In this document: in pieces, positions 11,405 to 23,989 of the stretch
Numbering within the stretch: position 1 is the stretch's first letter
How the letters are laid out: every line of letters starts with the position of its first letter
Assembly (NCBI GenBank): GCA_023213395.1
Contig: CM041465.1
Coordinates: 138,515,741-138,579,740 of the forward strand
Reading direction: 5' to 3'
DNA length: 64,000 nt
Source of the DNA: Cycas panzhihuaensis
Taxonomy: Eukaryota; Cycadophyta
The notes under the pieces: generated by a model
What the model saw: the letters and a program-made list of their open reading frames with translations, nothing else
Told to the model about the DNA's origin: nothing
The model's database searches: none
Program-made: the position numbers and the translations under genes

Positions 11405-14226
11405 ATCTTATCTACTGATCAACCTTAGATAGATCACTTGAATCAACAAAATTTAAGCCAAACCTTATATTCATCTAAATATTTAGGGCATCCTTAGTAA
11501 ATACCAATAGTCTTTGCACCCCTCTTGGCCAACCCCCTATTAGATTGTGGTTTTTATCATACCATTAAACTCCAGTCTTCCTACAACCATATTAACCTTA
11601 GTTCCTATATAAGCTTTTATTTCTAATAAAATAAGATTGAGAAGATTACCAAAGAGTTAATGGACATGGGGATTATATAACTAAGTAAAAGCTTCTATGT
11701 TGCTCTAATCATAGTTATTTATAAAAAGCATGGGTCTTTTTACCTTTGTGTAGACTATAGGGAACTCAATAACTAGACTTTCAATCAAGATATCACTAAA
11801 TTCCTATTGCATATAAAGACCACCATAAGATAACTTTTTGTACTCCTCATGGCTATTTCAAGTTACAAGTAATACCTTTTGATGTTTGCAATACCCTCTC
11901 TGCGTTCTAAGCCTTAATGAATAAATTTTTTACTCCCCGCTTTTAGAAATTTATTATAATTTTTTTTTATGATATACTTATTTATAGCTCTTGTTTACCC
12001 ACCATCTTTGTCATTTAGAAGTTGTTCTCCAAATTGTACATCAACATCAATTATATACTAAACTTTCAAAATGTAAATTTGATAAATTTAAATTATAATT
12101 ACTTAGGTCATATCATTTCATTAACAAGTGTATAAATAGGCCCTGAGAAAATTTCAATTATCTCCCCTTAGCCTACCCATACAAACCTCACCCAACTACA
12201 TGCCTTTCTTAACCTCACAGGATTTTACCATTGCTTTATTTGGAACCATGCTTCATTAGCTAGTCCTCTAACTAACCCCTTACTTAAAGACTCATTCTAG
12301 TGGTTACCAAATATAGAAGCTACTTTAACCACCTAAAAGCAATTATGACCTTAGCTATAGTCCTTGCTACTCTGAATTCTTCTCAACTGTTTCAACATGT
12401 GATGCTTTAGGATTTATCCCAAGAGTAGTCCTTATATAAAATTTTCATCCTATTACCTTTGAAATCTATAAACTTAAAGATCATGAATGTCATCTATCAA
12501 CTTATTAAAAGGGAATGAAAGTAATTTTACATGTAATAAATAAGTGGTGAAAATACCTCTTGGGCTTTAAGTTCATAATCTTCACTTATCATCATAGTCT
12601 CTGCCATCTTTTAGATCAACCTATACTATCAAAATAATAAGCTAAGTGGATTGATCACATGTAAGTGTTTGACTTTTCTATATCTTATAAGAAAGGTAAA
12701 GATGAATTGTTGTTGATACTCCATCATGCCTTCCTTCTTATTCAAACACTCCTGATCTTGCCATTCATGCCATCTCTAAACCCCATCCCATATGGTTAGA
12801 GGAGTTGGTAATAAAAAACCTATCCTAATAAAATTATCCACATTGGATTACAAAATCCCATAACCAAATGGGCTAGTTAACCTATAATAACCATGTACTA
12901 TTTAAAAACTATATGTTTGTCCACCACACCTCCAACCCCATTCCTTGCATCTTATCTAAATACCATTCCACCCCTCTTGGTATCAATTCTAGATTCGATA
13001 AGACATATTGTTATATTTGTAAAAATTTCTTTTGGTTGCTTATGAAGTCTACCATCCATTCCTTTACATCTAAGTGTGTCACTCATCAAAGCAACAAGGT
13101 GGACACTAAAGCTCTACCAGGTCTCCTCCAATCTTTATACATTCCCTAGGGCAAATGGCAAGACATAGCCATGGATTTTATCATAGGTCCACTACCTCTA
13201 CTAGATATGACTCAATCTTGCTTGTCATCAACAAGCTAACTAAGTATACATATTTCATTCTACTACTGACTTTATATAAGGCATCTCATCTTACAAATCT
13301 CTACATTGAATATATCTTGCACCTACATGGGTTTCCCTATACTATTATTCATGGTTGAGACCCTAAATTCATTAACTATTTTTGGTAGGAACTCTTTCAA
13401 GCATTAGGAACCTCATTTAATATGAGCATGGCCTACTATCCATAAATCAATGGCCAATTGGAAATTCTAACTAAAACATTAGAAACTTACTTATATTGTT
13501 TTATTTCTAACCATGAAGCTAAGTGGACCTCTTGGCTACCTATTATTGAATAATAGTATAACTTATCTCATTATTTGGTTATAGGTATATCATCATTCGT
13601 GGCTCTCTTTAGGTACCCCCCACCATCCCACAATACTCTAACTAGTAGCCTTTAAACTACTTCCATCCAACAAAAACTTCAAGAGATGGACTAAATCCTA
13701 CAAACTCTTAAACAAAACCTAGGAAATGCACATAATCATATGAAGTAGTTCATCGATGACCATTATTCTAATTGCTCTTTCTCTATCGACCACCTAGTAT
13801 TCCTTTATTTTCATATTATAAATAATAATCTCTAAAATGCCATAAAATCCATAATTTAAGCTCATGCTACTATGGATATATAAAGTTTTATAAAATATTA
13901 ATCAAGTTTCCTATGCACTTAAACTCCTACCAGACATAAAAATTCATAATGTATTCCATATCTCTTGCCTAAAGAAATACCATGATAAAAATATTGCTTC
14001 CCAAATCACCTTTCTTATCATCTATGATGAGTAGCTACTCATAGTTCACCCTGACCACATCATTGTTAGTCAATATCATTGCCTTCAAAAAGTAGACCAT
14101 CTCTAAGCATTTGGTGTACTGCATCAGTTGTAATCCAGAGGAAGCAACATAGGGGTTAGATGGTTTTATCAAGCAATAACCCACTCTCCTAAGCTCCAAG
14201 GACTAAGTATATCACACAATGGGACC
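11405..14226 (+). pseudogene. chromovirus-1 RT-RNase H-INT-chromodomain
   Basis: The left end matches the linker before RT in the 50300 element (ATAGATCACTTGAAT against ATAGTTCACCTCAAT). RT shows KELMDMGII, SFYVALI and [12 protein letters not shown]; the catalytic Asp pair is disrupted near 11975. RNase H shows CDALGF and HSLCHLLDQPILS (to about 12650) and a KKGKDELL segment. Integrase includes the zinc region (from 12913), CVTHQSNKVDTKALPGLLQ and MDFI-like, TRYDSILLVINKLTKYT (13200), SSAYHPQ-like residues and NLETYL-like ones. Near 14105 a frameshift leads into KHLVYCISCNPEEAT, a chromodomain core. Frameshifts and stops are more numerous than in the two relatives, so this copy is probably older. 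Confidence 0.8.
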
Positions 14227-14600
14227 TACAACATAACCATTTATTATTAGCAAAACTAGGTTATTAATTCATGTGACCAATGTGCATGATGGTTAAAGCT
14301 TCCCATGAACTTATGTGCATGGGGTTGCTTATATCCTCTGATAGGAATGAAGATCATTTTTTGCCTTAATAGAATTTTATTAGGAAGGTCTATACTTGCC
14401 TATTTAAGGCTCAATATTTATAAAGGAGGGTTAGGTCTAGAGTTCATTTGTAATATTATACTATTGTATGAAATTCATGATATCTTGGTGTTATTGCAAG
14501 TGTTCATTTTCTATAATCTTGATGCATAAATCAATAAAAGAAATCTATTGGCTATATATTTCACATCTTCCTTTGTGCTCTTTATGATAAATTGGTGTAG
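14227..14600 (+). repeat. 3' LTR of chromovirus-1 (right edge approximate)
   Basis: TACAACATAACC follows a purine-rich CAATGGGACC in the same layout as GGGGAACC-TGTAACATAA in the 57313 LTR, so the start is well placed (TG changed to TA). The end is not determined. Inside, GCCTATTTAAGGC near 14399 is TATA-like. Confidence 0.55.
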
Positions 14601-15278
14601 ATTACCTATTAAACCCTTCCATTATACTTTGGACCCCTAATCATAGGACTCCTATACTTGCAAATGTAAAGATTATTATGCAAGGACTAAAGGATTATTC
14701 TACTTTTGATGATAACTTCCCCTCTAGATTGATTGCTTATATCACACTGTTTACCTATTAATCTTCTTAAAAAGATTTGTTTTATATGTATTTCTATAAT
14801 TTGGTAGTATCATATTATAAAATTTACATTATTACTAGCAAATTTGACTAGGATTTTATAATAAGTCACCAAAATTTTGGAAGTATTACCAAAATTTTGG
14901 TGGGTTTGCAACATTGTAGATTATTTTTTAGTGGTGACACTAAACAATTTTAGTGATAATGTTAGAAATTTGGTGGTATTAATACTAATTCTATGGTATT
15001 CGTTTGATTTTGGTGATATCATGTTATACACCTCTAAAATTAGAATATAGTAAGTCTTCTCTTTGGTTTTTTAGTTTTTTTTTTGCTTTTTCTAATCCCA
15101 GTGCGACTAAGAATGCTATGGGGTAAGAGAAAACAGTGGTTTCAATGCAAAACCATGGTTTAATAAAATTCCCTATTTAATTCTTGAAGCTAATGGGATT
15201 ATGATCTTTCTTTATTTTCTTCTCATTCTTGGTCCTATGAGATCCTCTCTTTTCTATCTTTTTGTGCTTTTTCATGTA
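14601..15278. other. AT-rich spacer, no gene recognised
   Basis: No coding motif. ACCAAAATTTTGG occurs twice within 35 bases (about 14868-14902) along with looser TTTGGTGGTATTA-like copies up to 15010, which may be remains of a short repeat. Confidence 0.4.
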
Positions 15279-15882
15279 CGTACATTGTTCTTTCTCTTTC
15301 ATTTAACTAATTAATAAAAAATATAATAATGCATATTTATAGCAGATTAGAGCATACATAAAGGCCCTGCGTTTGGTCCTCTCACAACTAGACATAGGCT
15401 AAAAGTAGTATACAATGGAAGACTTATAACAATAGACATATAATCAAGAATGTTATCAAGATATCCTAACTATATATGCCCACACCCTTGATTCAAAATA
15501 TGACTATCTTAAATATGTTGTTTTGATTATATTGCTATAGTTTTAATTATAATTATTAATTGATTATATAATTAATCATGTAATCACTTCTTTAATAGTT
15601 ATTATTACTATTTAGTTGTACTTAGATGTTGAATTATGACCTGATTGCACCTTTAGTTATACTTGGTCATGCTTGGTACAACCTTGCTCAGCCTCTCGTC
15701 GTACTTGGTTGTATGTGGTATAACCTAACTCTTCCTTTGGTCATATCTAATATGTAATAGAACTACCATCAATTCCTCAAAATTCTCATGGTTTCTTCTT
15801 TCATATATTTCTCCTAACACAAGTTTAATAAGTGGCCTCACTCATTCAGAATTATCAAAAAATTTTAAAATATTCCTAATCA
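15279..15882 (-). repeat. 3' LTR of Tat-1
   Basis: On the minus strand it starts TGATTAGGAATA right after TTTGGGGGGTAG, a polypurine-like tract, and runs to about 15279. The stretch 15330-15830 matches 26790-27340 closely (for example TAAAGGCCCTG, TGGTACAACCTTGCT and CTCATGGTTT). Confidence 0.8.
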
Positions 15883-15949
15883 CTACCCCCCAAATTTTAA
15901 ATTTTTTTTTATAAGTTAAACCTACCTCTACCTCATTCTTCTCTATTCT

Positions 15950-17653
15950 TCTTTGATTTTTACCCCCTCTCTCTCTTGACATAGTCTAGATCTAGTCATT
16001 CTACCTAAAGTGGAACATTCAATCCTTTGTATTTTAAAATTTTACATAATAAAACCACATCACATAGTGAATCTAGTTGGGATCAAGTAGATACTTGTCT
16101 AGAATGCAATTGAGCAATTTCTCTTATTAATTCCTAATTTAGTGTTTGGGCATTTTGGAGCTCAGTTTAATAGCCCCTCATTTATTACCACAATTCCATA
16201 TATCTTTTTAAATCCTCATTTGTCTTTAGAATCCAAGCTCCAAGTTTGTGAAATATAGGTTGGAGATCTTGTATAATATGTCAATTAAATCTTTCTTTAA
16301 ATCTCTTGAGGTGTGGTATAACCTCATCTATATCATCCACCGATTGTAGTATAATGTTTTTTAGATATTCTAACTTTTATTCCACCTCTTGAAGTTGTTG
16401 CTCTAACTAGTATATCCTTTGCACATCAGGTGGCAATCTTTATGCTCTATTCTCTAGATCTATAATGAGCTATCTTGTGAGCTATGCCAGGATTGAAGTT
16501 TTCTATTACATGATCTTGAGGTTCACATTTTATTGGATCCAACTTGTCTTCTAAAATCCTCTTATCTATCGAATACTCCACCTCTATTTGTTGTTGGTTA
16601 AGTTGGTTAATAATTTATTTGTCTTTTCTCCTATGATAATTTCCTATACTTTAGCTTTTCTTATTTTGGTTTGACTAGCTCTGAATTAATTAGAATGTGA
16701 GGCTCTATATTTGATTTGTTCTAAGGCTCTATCTTTATAGGAATTTAAGGCTTTTTCCTTTATAGGCACTATATTTTATTCATCCATTTTTCTTTTCCCT
16801 AATCTAATTTGTTTCCTTCTTTAACTTATTCTATCCTTTTCTTCTTTTTCCTCTTCCACTGACTCTTGATTTTTGGTACTTACTTGTGAGGTCTCTACTT
16901 CTTGTAATCTTCTTCTTCTATTTTGTTCATATCTAACACTAAATGGACTATTTGACATTGTTATAGGAGCTAATCTCTACTTTACTTGAATCTCCATCCA
17001 TCCTAGATTCTAAATGCTTTCCTTATTAAATACTTTAGTCCATCTAAAAAGTAGTGCCTAACCCTCATCCAAAAATGGTATTTTTATATCAGGGTATTAT
17101 GCAAATGATAATGGCTATAGTAATATGATATGAAAGAACCTTACTGATTTAGTGACTTCCTAAACTAATTCCAAATTTTTGAGAAGTCATTGAACCATGA
17201 ATTTGGCCTAATTAAACTAAGCCCCCTTTGCTACTTAGATTAATAAGATTCTCAAATTTATTGGAACATATAAATTCCTTGGAGTTAAAATTACTCTAGT
17301 GAATATAAAATGGGTAATCCATCTTCTCTCTTCTGATTATACTCTAGTGATGATAATTCCTAAACCAGATATGTTGTGGATATTATCCCCAATATATTTT
17401 ATAGCCAACTCCCTCAATTTCCATAAATATATCTAATAATCTAGGATGTATGGATATAATGATGATTACAAGAGATAAAATTTTGAGGTATTAGAAATAT
17501 ATCAACTAAGATATATTTTGCTAATCCTACTTTTATTATCATTCTTTTTCTTTTATCTATAGGTCACATTTTTAGCCATTTAACTCTAATCTTAGGATCA
17601 TCATTCTCTCTAAAAATAATATTTTTCTTAGTGACATCTCTTACTTATGCCAT
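15950..17653 (-). pseudogene. unidentified ORF downstream of integrase (ORF3)
   Basis: Read from the ATG whose complement is at 17651-17653, the minus strand is mostly open apart from stops at presumed Q and W sites and two or three frameshifts. It starts MA-stop-VRDVTKKNIIF. Next come hydrophobic or aromatic segments (VGLAKYILVDIFLIP; VPINLRILLI; RFFHIILL; IPFLDEG), then MSNSPFSVRYEQNRRRR, a long K/R/E/Q-rich stretch, and a C-terminal part with LPPDVQRIY, LEQQLQEVE-like heptads (stops at Q) and HLKRFKERF. I do not recognise the family. Position after integrase would suit an envelope-like or accessory ORF, but I see no signal peptide or clear membrane anchor; a nucleic-acid-binding or structural coiled-coil protein is equally possible. 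Estimated length is about 560 codons. Confidence 0.5.
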
Positions 17654-17989
17654 TAAACTATTATCTTCTATGTTCGACTATTGTTCTTGGCGAACTACCT
17701 TATACGTAACGAACTGCCAATTAATCTTTCTTTGCAATTGATATTCTTTGAGGCAAGGTGATGGAAATTAAATAATTGTTAATCTCCCTTGTCTTAATCC
17801 CTCTACCTATCAACTTGTCCAATCATGATTGTAATGTCATTACTCTTCATATGCTACACCATCTTGTATTTCCTATCATTATAATAATACTCAATTATGA
17901 CCATGATGTGTCCTTCACCTATTATATTCAATGACTTTATGATATAAATACTATGTTTATAGCTAATACAATATGACTAATACATTTCA

Positions 17990-18696
17990 ATCATGATTGG
18001 ACAATGTTGCCTCCCTTGGTTTATACGCTCTTTTTTTTTCCTTTAATAGCTATATAATTTCAATGTACTTACATTAACTAATTTGGTCAATGGTTTATCA
18101 TCTAATTACTCTAATGCAACTATTTTATTAGTATAAATCTAATTAGCCTTAAAAAGACTAATCCATCTAAGCTTCATCTTACCAAGCTTTATTCTAAATT
18201 TATTATTATATAATAGGATGAGATCTCCTTTCAAGTACTAGGGTGCATTTAAATATCAATTATGCCATGCCTTTTTCTTAGCTTTCTCTACTCAAAGTTC
18301 CTATATAGCCTATGATCATTCTTCATCTAGGTTCATTAGTTGAAATAAGATTTGATTATAGGATTCTTCTTCTCATAATCATACCTGTTAGGCTATTCTA
18401 ATGCTTTTCGCTTGGAACTTAAGAGGAAAAAAATCCATACACTAGTTGAAAGGGTGTGCGCTTCTGTAGATGCTTCCTTATAGTTTTGTCTACCTACAAA
18501 ACTGAATGAAGTTTGCATGCCTAATCTATTTACTCTACATTACATATCTTTATCAAAGTAATCTTCAAAACTTTATTAGTACCCTCCACTTATACATTAG
18601 CCCCAGGATAGTATGGAGAAGATTTACCATCTTGAATTAAAAAATTTGACATCAAATGCTTAATAGTTTTATTAAGAAAATTACTACCTTAGTTAA
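17990..18696 (-). pseudogene. Tat-1 integrase, C-terminal part (left of nested copia)
   Basis: This continues the integrase frame interrupted at 22352. It shows GSNFLNKTIKHLM, GKSSPYYPGANV, VEGTNKVLK (the catalytic Glu region), then TPFXLVYG, and a C-terminal segment with YLKGDLILLYN and FRIKLGKMKLRW. Stops occur at W and Q positions. TSD copies GTTAA (18692-18696) and GTCAA (22352-22356) mark the break. Confidence 0.75.
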
Positions 18697-19021
18697 TATT
18701 AAGAAACACCACATACATAAACAGGTATAAGATTGTTTATAAACACAATAAACTTAAAGAGAACACACACACAAGATAGACAGATTTGATGTGAGAACCT
18801 TTGTAAGAAAACCTACTATAAAATAATATTATTGTTATAATTTTATAAATCTATCATGTTATAATACAATGGACTTTGATCTATATTTATAGATCATAAG
18901 TTTTTTAAACACATAATGATTTACATCCATTGGCTTATTACATCATAATAATATCAACATTATCTATATAATAATTCACCATATTAACATTTGTTAGTAT
19001 AGAGATAATATCACTCCAACA
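18697..19021 (-). repeat. 3' LTR of copia-4
   Basis: On the minus strand it starts TGTTGGAGTGATATT after the tract TAAGAGGGGA (19022-19031 on plus) and ends with TTTCTTAATA, the counterpart of TTTCCCAACA in the other copy after G-to-A type changes. Confidence 0.88.
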
Positions 19022-19039
19022 TCCCCTCTTAATATAGAT

Positions 19040-19270
19040 GTAGGGTCTTGAAGTCTTCCCTTAAAATCTTAAAATATCAATTTATCCTTATTGATAGATC
19101 CCCTCTCAAGGATAACCTTACTAAATCTTAAATATGCATGAATATTGATGAAAGGATCTTCAGTAAGAGCTTGGTGAATGTATCCTTAAGTTGATCTTAA
19201 CTTGGACAAAATTTAACTTGCATCTTTCCTAATCTGATCTACTCTCAGATGTAATGGTGTTTTGCCTCGT
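19040..19270 (-). pseudogene. copia-4 RNase H C-terminus
   Basis: The minus strand reads EAKHHYI, KMQVKFCPS and DQLKDTFTKLLLK. The last is the copia signature DQLADIFTKPLP that ends RNase H, about 230 bases before the polypurine tract. Stops interrupt it. No host role. Confidence 0.65.
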
Positions 19271-22012
19271 ATGTACATGATTCTTTGGAAGTATCTCCAA
19301 CAATCCCTACTACCATATAACTCTCTCTCGTACTGATACTTAGTCCATAAAACTTAGCCTTTTTCCTTCATTAAACTAAGAGGTTAAGACACTTAAGCCA
19401 TGTAGACTCCTCTTCAAGTTTTTATTAAGGAATGTTAACCTGATATGACTCCTAACTATATGTAGCTGCTAAAGTAAGGATTAATTAGACTAAAAATAAC
19501 ATAGATATTAGTAAAAATATCTCCTCATACTTGATTCCTTCTTTTTATAATTCTAAATACAACTCTTCATTGTGAATCCCTTCTCACTGGAATGTTGATA
19601 TCTATTACAAGATTGACTAGCATGTTAATCCTTATTCTTTAACCATCCTATAGGTCTTCAACTGTCAATGGAACATGGGTTGTAATTTGTATTTCTTCAT
19701 GTAGTAACTCCTCATCATTACTCCTACTAGGTCTTGCTTCCATCTCAAACACAATATATCTACTAAGCAATGGCTTAAAAAAGAGAAGAAATGAAGGATA
19801 AAACTTGTATTTAGATGAAATTTCATCATGATATATTATAAACTCTTCAATTTGACATCTAGAATAATCACAAAACTTTCCCCCTATAGATCATATGGTT
19901 TGTAAGCTTTGTTTCAAACCCCATATAAATTGACTCCAAACTCTTGTAATCTTACTACTACGATCTTTATCTAAGATGTGTGCAGTCCAATGCACCTCAA
20001 TATCTAATGGAAGGTTTATGATAGGTCTAATATAATACAGGACTATGCCATGAATAACTTTTAAAGAGACCCCAATAAACTATTGTTGTAACAACTTCTG
20101 CTAAAGAACATAGGAGGTAAACTCTTATAATATACCAACACCTCCACATCTATATCATGGTACCATACTTCATCTTCAACATAATCTATGAGGGGTACAT
20201 AAGATAATCAACTCTCATTTATACCATAATAAAGGTAGAACTGATTTTAAGATATCTTGTCATATACCTTTCCATTCACACATCAATTTCATCATAACCA
20301 TATAATTAGATCTACACTAGACTTGTTCAAATATGTGCTAATGTTGAACTAGAATCCAATAAGCTATAAACCTCATGTTAACATCATTTCACCCACCCAA
20401 AGTATAATGATCCACCATAACCTAATAACCACTTATAGAAGCATGTCAATAACCAAATTCTAAAGTTCTTTACTATACACACCTAATATAAGAAACCTAA
20501 TATAACTGAATAAAGCACACATCACTTTAAAATAAATAAATCACACCTTGATAATATGTGTAATGATCTATAACCATAAATAAAGTTTGCTTCACCCCAT
20601 AGCTTAGGTATCTCAATATAACTCACCCATTTCTCACCTTCTTATTAATTAGTAAGCTTCATTGCTTTAATAAAACATACCTAAAACTCTTATATAAACA
20701 CATACAAGAGTGCATATCATCACCATTAAATCATTGCCTTTAACACACATCAACAAACTCATGTATACATCATCACCAAAACATGCTACTTTAGTGATGT
20801 AAAATACACTATGAATCCATCTTTTCTTACAATAGTATACTCAAAGTAGCAGTGTCCAAACTACTTACTTTAATATTAAAATCTTATTACCTTATTCATA
20901 CCAATTTCCTCTTTATATAAATGTCTCACCTAAAACTACATAATCAAAAGATTACTAAAATGAGACATTATATAACATAATAAAGAAAGGGTTCTTAATT
21001 AAACCTTTAACAAAGGTGATATCGAAGATATTGATAAAATATTAACGACACTTTATATTTATCATTGGTGTTCAATATATAAAATGTGACTTCATCGCAA
21101 ATCATATATATGGTGGTGCAACCTTTGAAATATTAATTGAAGCAGATTAATATATTGGGTAACTTTGATATGACTAAAAATAATACAGCCATGATTTATA
21201 TATTATGCAAATATAATGGTGAAGGGCAATCATATATAAATCGATGGGCAACATTATACAGTTATAAAATCAAACATATGCTATTATAGCAACCTTTATT
21301 TATTAAAAACAATTATAAGTAATTAAGAAATTTACACAGGCGATAATACATTCACAAGCATCATTAAAATATATGACTTATTATTGTTGTATTATCAAAG
21401 CTGTATTATAATTATGACATCTGAGATCTCTGCATCTAGGGATGTCTAACAAATTCACATGGGTGCATGATATCTATAGCTATATACATGGCATCTCTCC
21501 CTACATGGGTAGCTTCTTCCAATTCTCAACTACTCAACTAATTCCAATATGACTTCCATACAATCATGGTTGTATACAATGCCTACAACTATTCTCCTAA
21601 GGGATTTTCTCTTTATAAGGACTGTAACCATGCACTTCACAATTGGTTATGCCTCTCAATTTAGTTACAAACTTAGTGGCATTAATAAATAATAGATCTG
21701 GCACCTTCAATAGGCTTAAAATAGGCACCAACATCTGGCAACAGAGTGACCAAGGCTATATATTTAAAAATAGAGGCTCTAGAACCTACACAAACTAAAA
21801 TAGAACCTTCTATTAATTTGCGCACCTTTGTAGGCCATTGAATTCCTATAAAATATAAAACAAAAGTCTCTAATATTTGTGCATAATCATTTGCACCTTT
21901 ATGAAAGTTCTCTTAGTCATTAGATAAGTCGATCCTCAATGGAAGAGTCAGTATGACTTGACAACCAATGATCAGATGATCCACATAATGTTCATCTTCT
22001 TGTGCACCTCCT
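19271..22012 (-). other. copia-4 internal remainder, mostly unreadable
   Basis: A minus-strand segment near 19690-19730 (DEELLHEEIQI) may be the hinge between integrase and RT. I could not place gag, protease, integrase core or the RT YVDD, so these are deleted or decayed beyond reading by eye. Confidence 0.4.
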
Positions 22013-22027
22013 ATCACTCTGATACCA
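22013..22027 (-). promoter_or_regulatory. primer-binding site of copia-4
   Basis: The minus strand reads TGGTATCAGAGTGAT directly after the LTR's terminal CA, matching the iMet-tRNA site over 11 bases. Confidence 0.88.
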
Positions 22028-22351
22028 TGTTGGGAAACACCATATATGCAAATAGGTATAAGATCATTTATGAACACAATAGACTTAAAGAGAACACATA
22101 TATAAGATATATAGATTTGACATAGGAACCCTTACTGGAAAAACCCACAACAAAAATAATATTATTACATTTTTACAAATCTATCATGTTACAATACAAT
22201 GGACTTTGATCTATATTTATAGTTCATAAGTGTCTAAAATATACAATGACTTATATTCATTGGCTTATTACATTATAATAATATCAACATTATTCATACA
22301 ATAATTCACCATATTAACATTAGTCAATATAGAGATAATATCACTCCAATA
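22028..22351 (-). repeat. 5' LTR of copia-4
   Basis: Plus-strand edges TGTTGGGAAACACC and CACTCCAATA. It aligns end to end with 18697-19021, including the shared block ACAATGGACTTTGATC. Confidence 0.88.
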
Positions 22352-23115
22352 GTCAAATACTATCTCTAAGGGGCAACCAAAATGCATTATAATGAATTCA
22401 TAGAGGATTCTAGCAATACTCCTCACATCGCTCTACCTCATTAGTTTTGCTTATGTCTATTTAGTCATGAAGTCTATGGTTACAAGTATGTAACATGCAT
22501 TTGTTCTTCAGGCAGGTGGACTAATTGGCCCTATGAAATCTAATCCCCATTTTTCAAATGGTGCTTTATACAAGGTTGGGTGTAATGGAAAGTAATTCAG
22601 TTTAGAGGGTTTACATGTGTATTGGTAAACATCACAGGCTTTGGCCCACTTTGCTACATCCACGAACAATGTTAGCCACCACAAACCATCCAATAATACT
22701 TTCCTTCTTATTGCCTCTCCTATATGATAAGCAGATGCTACTCCATCATAAGGCTCTCTTAATACTTCCTACACCTCATATTCCATAATGCATCTCCTTA
22801 ACGCCTCCTCCAGTCCTAGCTTATAAAGCATTCCATGTATTAGTTGAAAAAGAAAAGTTTTTTCAATAAAACTTTTTCTTTTTGTTTCATCTATTCCTAT
22901 TGGTGTTTGTCCTATTGTTAGGTAATTAGCAATACCTTTATACTAAAAAGGAATAGCTTCAATAGAGAAAAACTTATGATAAAGAAAATCATCTATTATT
23001 CCTATTGCTCCCTCTTCATTCCCAATTCTTAAAAGTTGGTCTAGTGCCACATGTTTATCTCCTTTTTTAACAATAATTTTAAACATAAATTCTTGAAAAG
23101 CATAAGCCAACAACT
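22352..23115 (-). pseudogene. Tat-1 RNase H end and integrase N-terminal half
   Basis: On the minus strand a long nearly open frame begins LLAYAFQEFMFKII, the end of a gypsy RNase H, then IIDDFLYHKFFSIEAI. The integrase zinc region follows (ALRRCIMEYE, HIGEAIRRK, CDVYQYTCKPSKLNYF), then FEKWGLDFIGPISPPA, which carries the first catalytic Asp. The frame is cut at 22352 by copia-4. The full-length RNase H is not present. Confidence 0.8.
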
Positions 23116-23239
23116 AATTCTTCCTTGAAGGATTGGATTATTAATCAAGTACTACACAATATTCTTTACTATTGTATCATATTCCCAATCTCCTTGATTT
23201 TGTCTTTCGTTGTCCAAGTACCAAGTGAGAAAAGGTAAA

Positions 23240-23700
23240 TTGGTCCCTATCAAGGATATGGGTAATTAATATACCCATTCCCATATTAAAATTTGATGCC
23301 ATTCCCAAATTGTTATTCAATTATAAGTATGTTACTTAGGATTTTCTATAAATGTAGGCAATTTATTATTCTGATTATGAAAGCTAATTAAGAATGTGTT
23401 TACCATTCTATTCCAATTATGAAATCATGTCTTATTTACCTTGTAATAGGCTAAAGCTTGTCCATACAAAGATAAAGAAAACAAATACAACCAATCATTT
23501 CCTTATCTTTTATTTCTAAAAATCTTGATACATTCTTTTACATGTTCCTTTACTTTTCTACTTTCATCCTAAAATTGAGGTAAACTTTTAAGAAATTTCT
23601 TGGAATTACCTTGATATTCTCCTTGTATTTTCTTGATGATTCTTTTCTTGAATAATTTGTTTAGAGTCTTACATATGTCCTTCTATAGGTTTGGATTTTT
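23240..23700 (-). pseudogene. gag-core-like segment between protease and RNase H of Tat-1
   Basis: The minus strand reads KKFLKSLPQF, VKEHVKECIKIFRNK, DWLYLFSLSLYGQALAYY and FHNWNRMVNTFLISFH. This resembles the retrotransposon gag core pattern (helical W-L-F-x-x-SL-x-G-A-x-x-WY, then W-x-x-L-x-x-x-F), yet it lies after protease where RT is expected. It may be a rearranged piece of this element's own gag, whose C-terminal half at 25422-25694 lacks a good core in front. A chance resemblance in decayed sequence cannot be excluded. Confidence 0.5.
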
Positions 23701-23989
23701 TGATTCTTTATTTGTTGAGAAATTTCCATCCTCCTTGCTCTCAAACTCTAAATCAGAAATGTCTAGGAAAAGTTCTAGTTGATAACAATTTACTTCATTA
23801 GCCTTGAATTTTTTCCCATGTATTATGGAGCCAATTTAACACATATGTATATGAGGCTATGCTGGTAAGACTTGGTGGGGTCATTTGAGCTGAATAATCC
23901 ATCCTTGAGTAAGGACTTACTATAGATGCTGGTGTTGTTATTATCAATGATGTCATGTCTAAATCTTCCACCTTCTCAATCTATGGATC

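Larger units (their letters stand above)
11400..14600 (+). mobile_element. chromovirus-1 (Ty3/gypsy), 5'-truncated
   Basis: RT, RNase H, integrase, chromodomain, polypurine tract and the start of a 3' LTR, closely related to the two chromoviruses at 50300-64000. Gag, protease and 5' LTR are missing; the left edge is the junction with copia RT. The right edge is uncertain because the second LTR is absent. Confidence 0.8.
18697..22351 (-). mobile_element. copia-4: internally deleted copia inside Tat-1 integrase
   Basis: LTRs of 325 and 324 bp, minus-strand PBS at the right LTR, polypurine tract at the left LTR, and target duplication GTTAA/GTCAA differing by one transition. Total 3655 bp against about 5 kb for a full copia, so much of gag-pol is deleted. 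Only the end of RNase H is recognisable. Confidence 0.88.

Noticed and set aside
22508-22693. An intact host gene encoding a small protein with an integrase-like sequence
   Set aside because: It is the zinc region and first catalytic part of the Tat-1 integrase and continues into flanking integrase sequence with stops.
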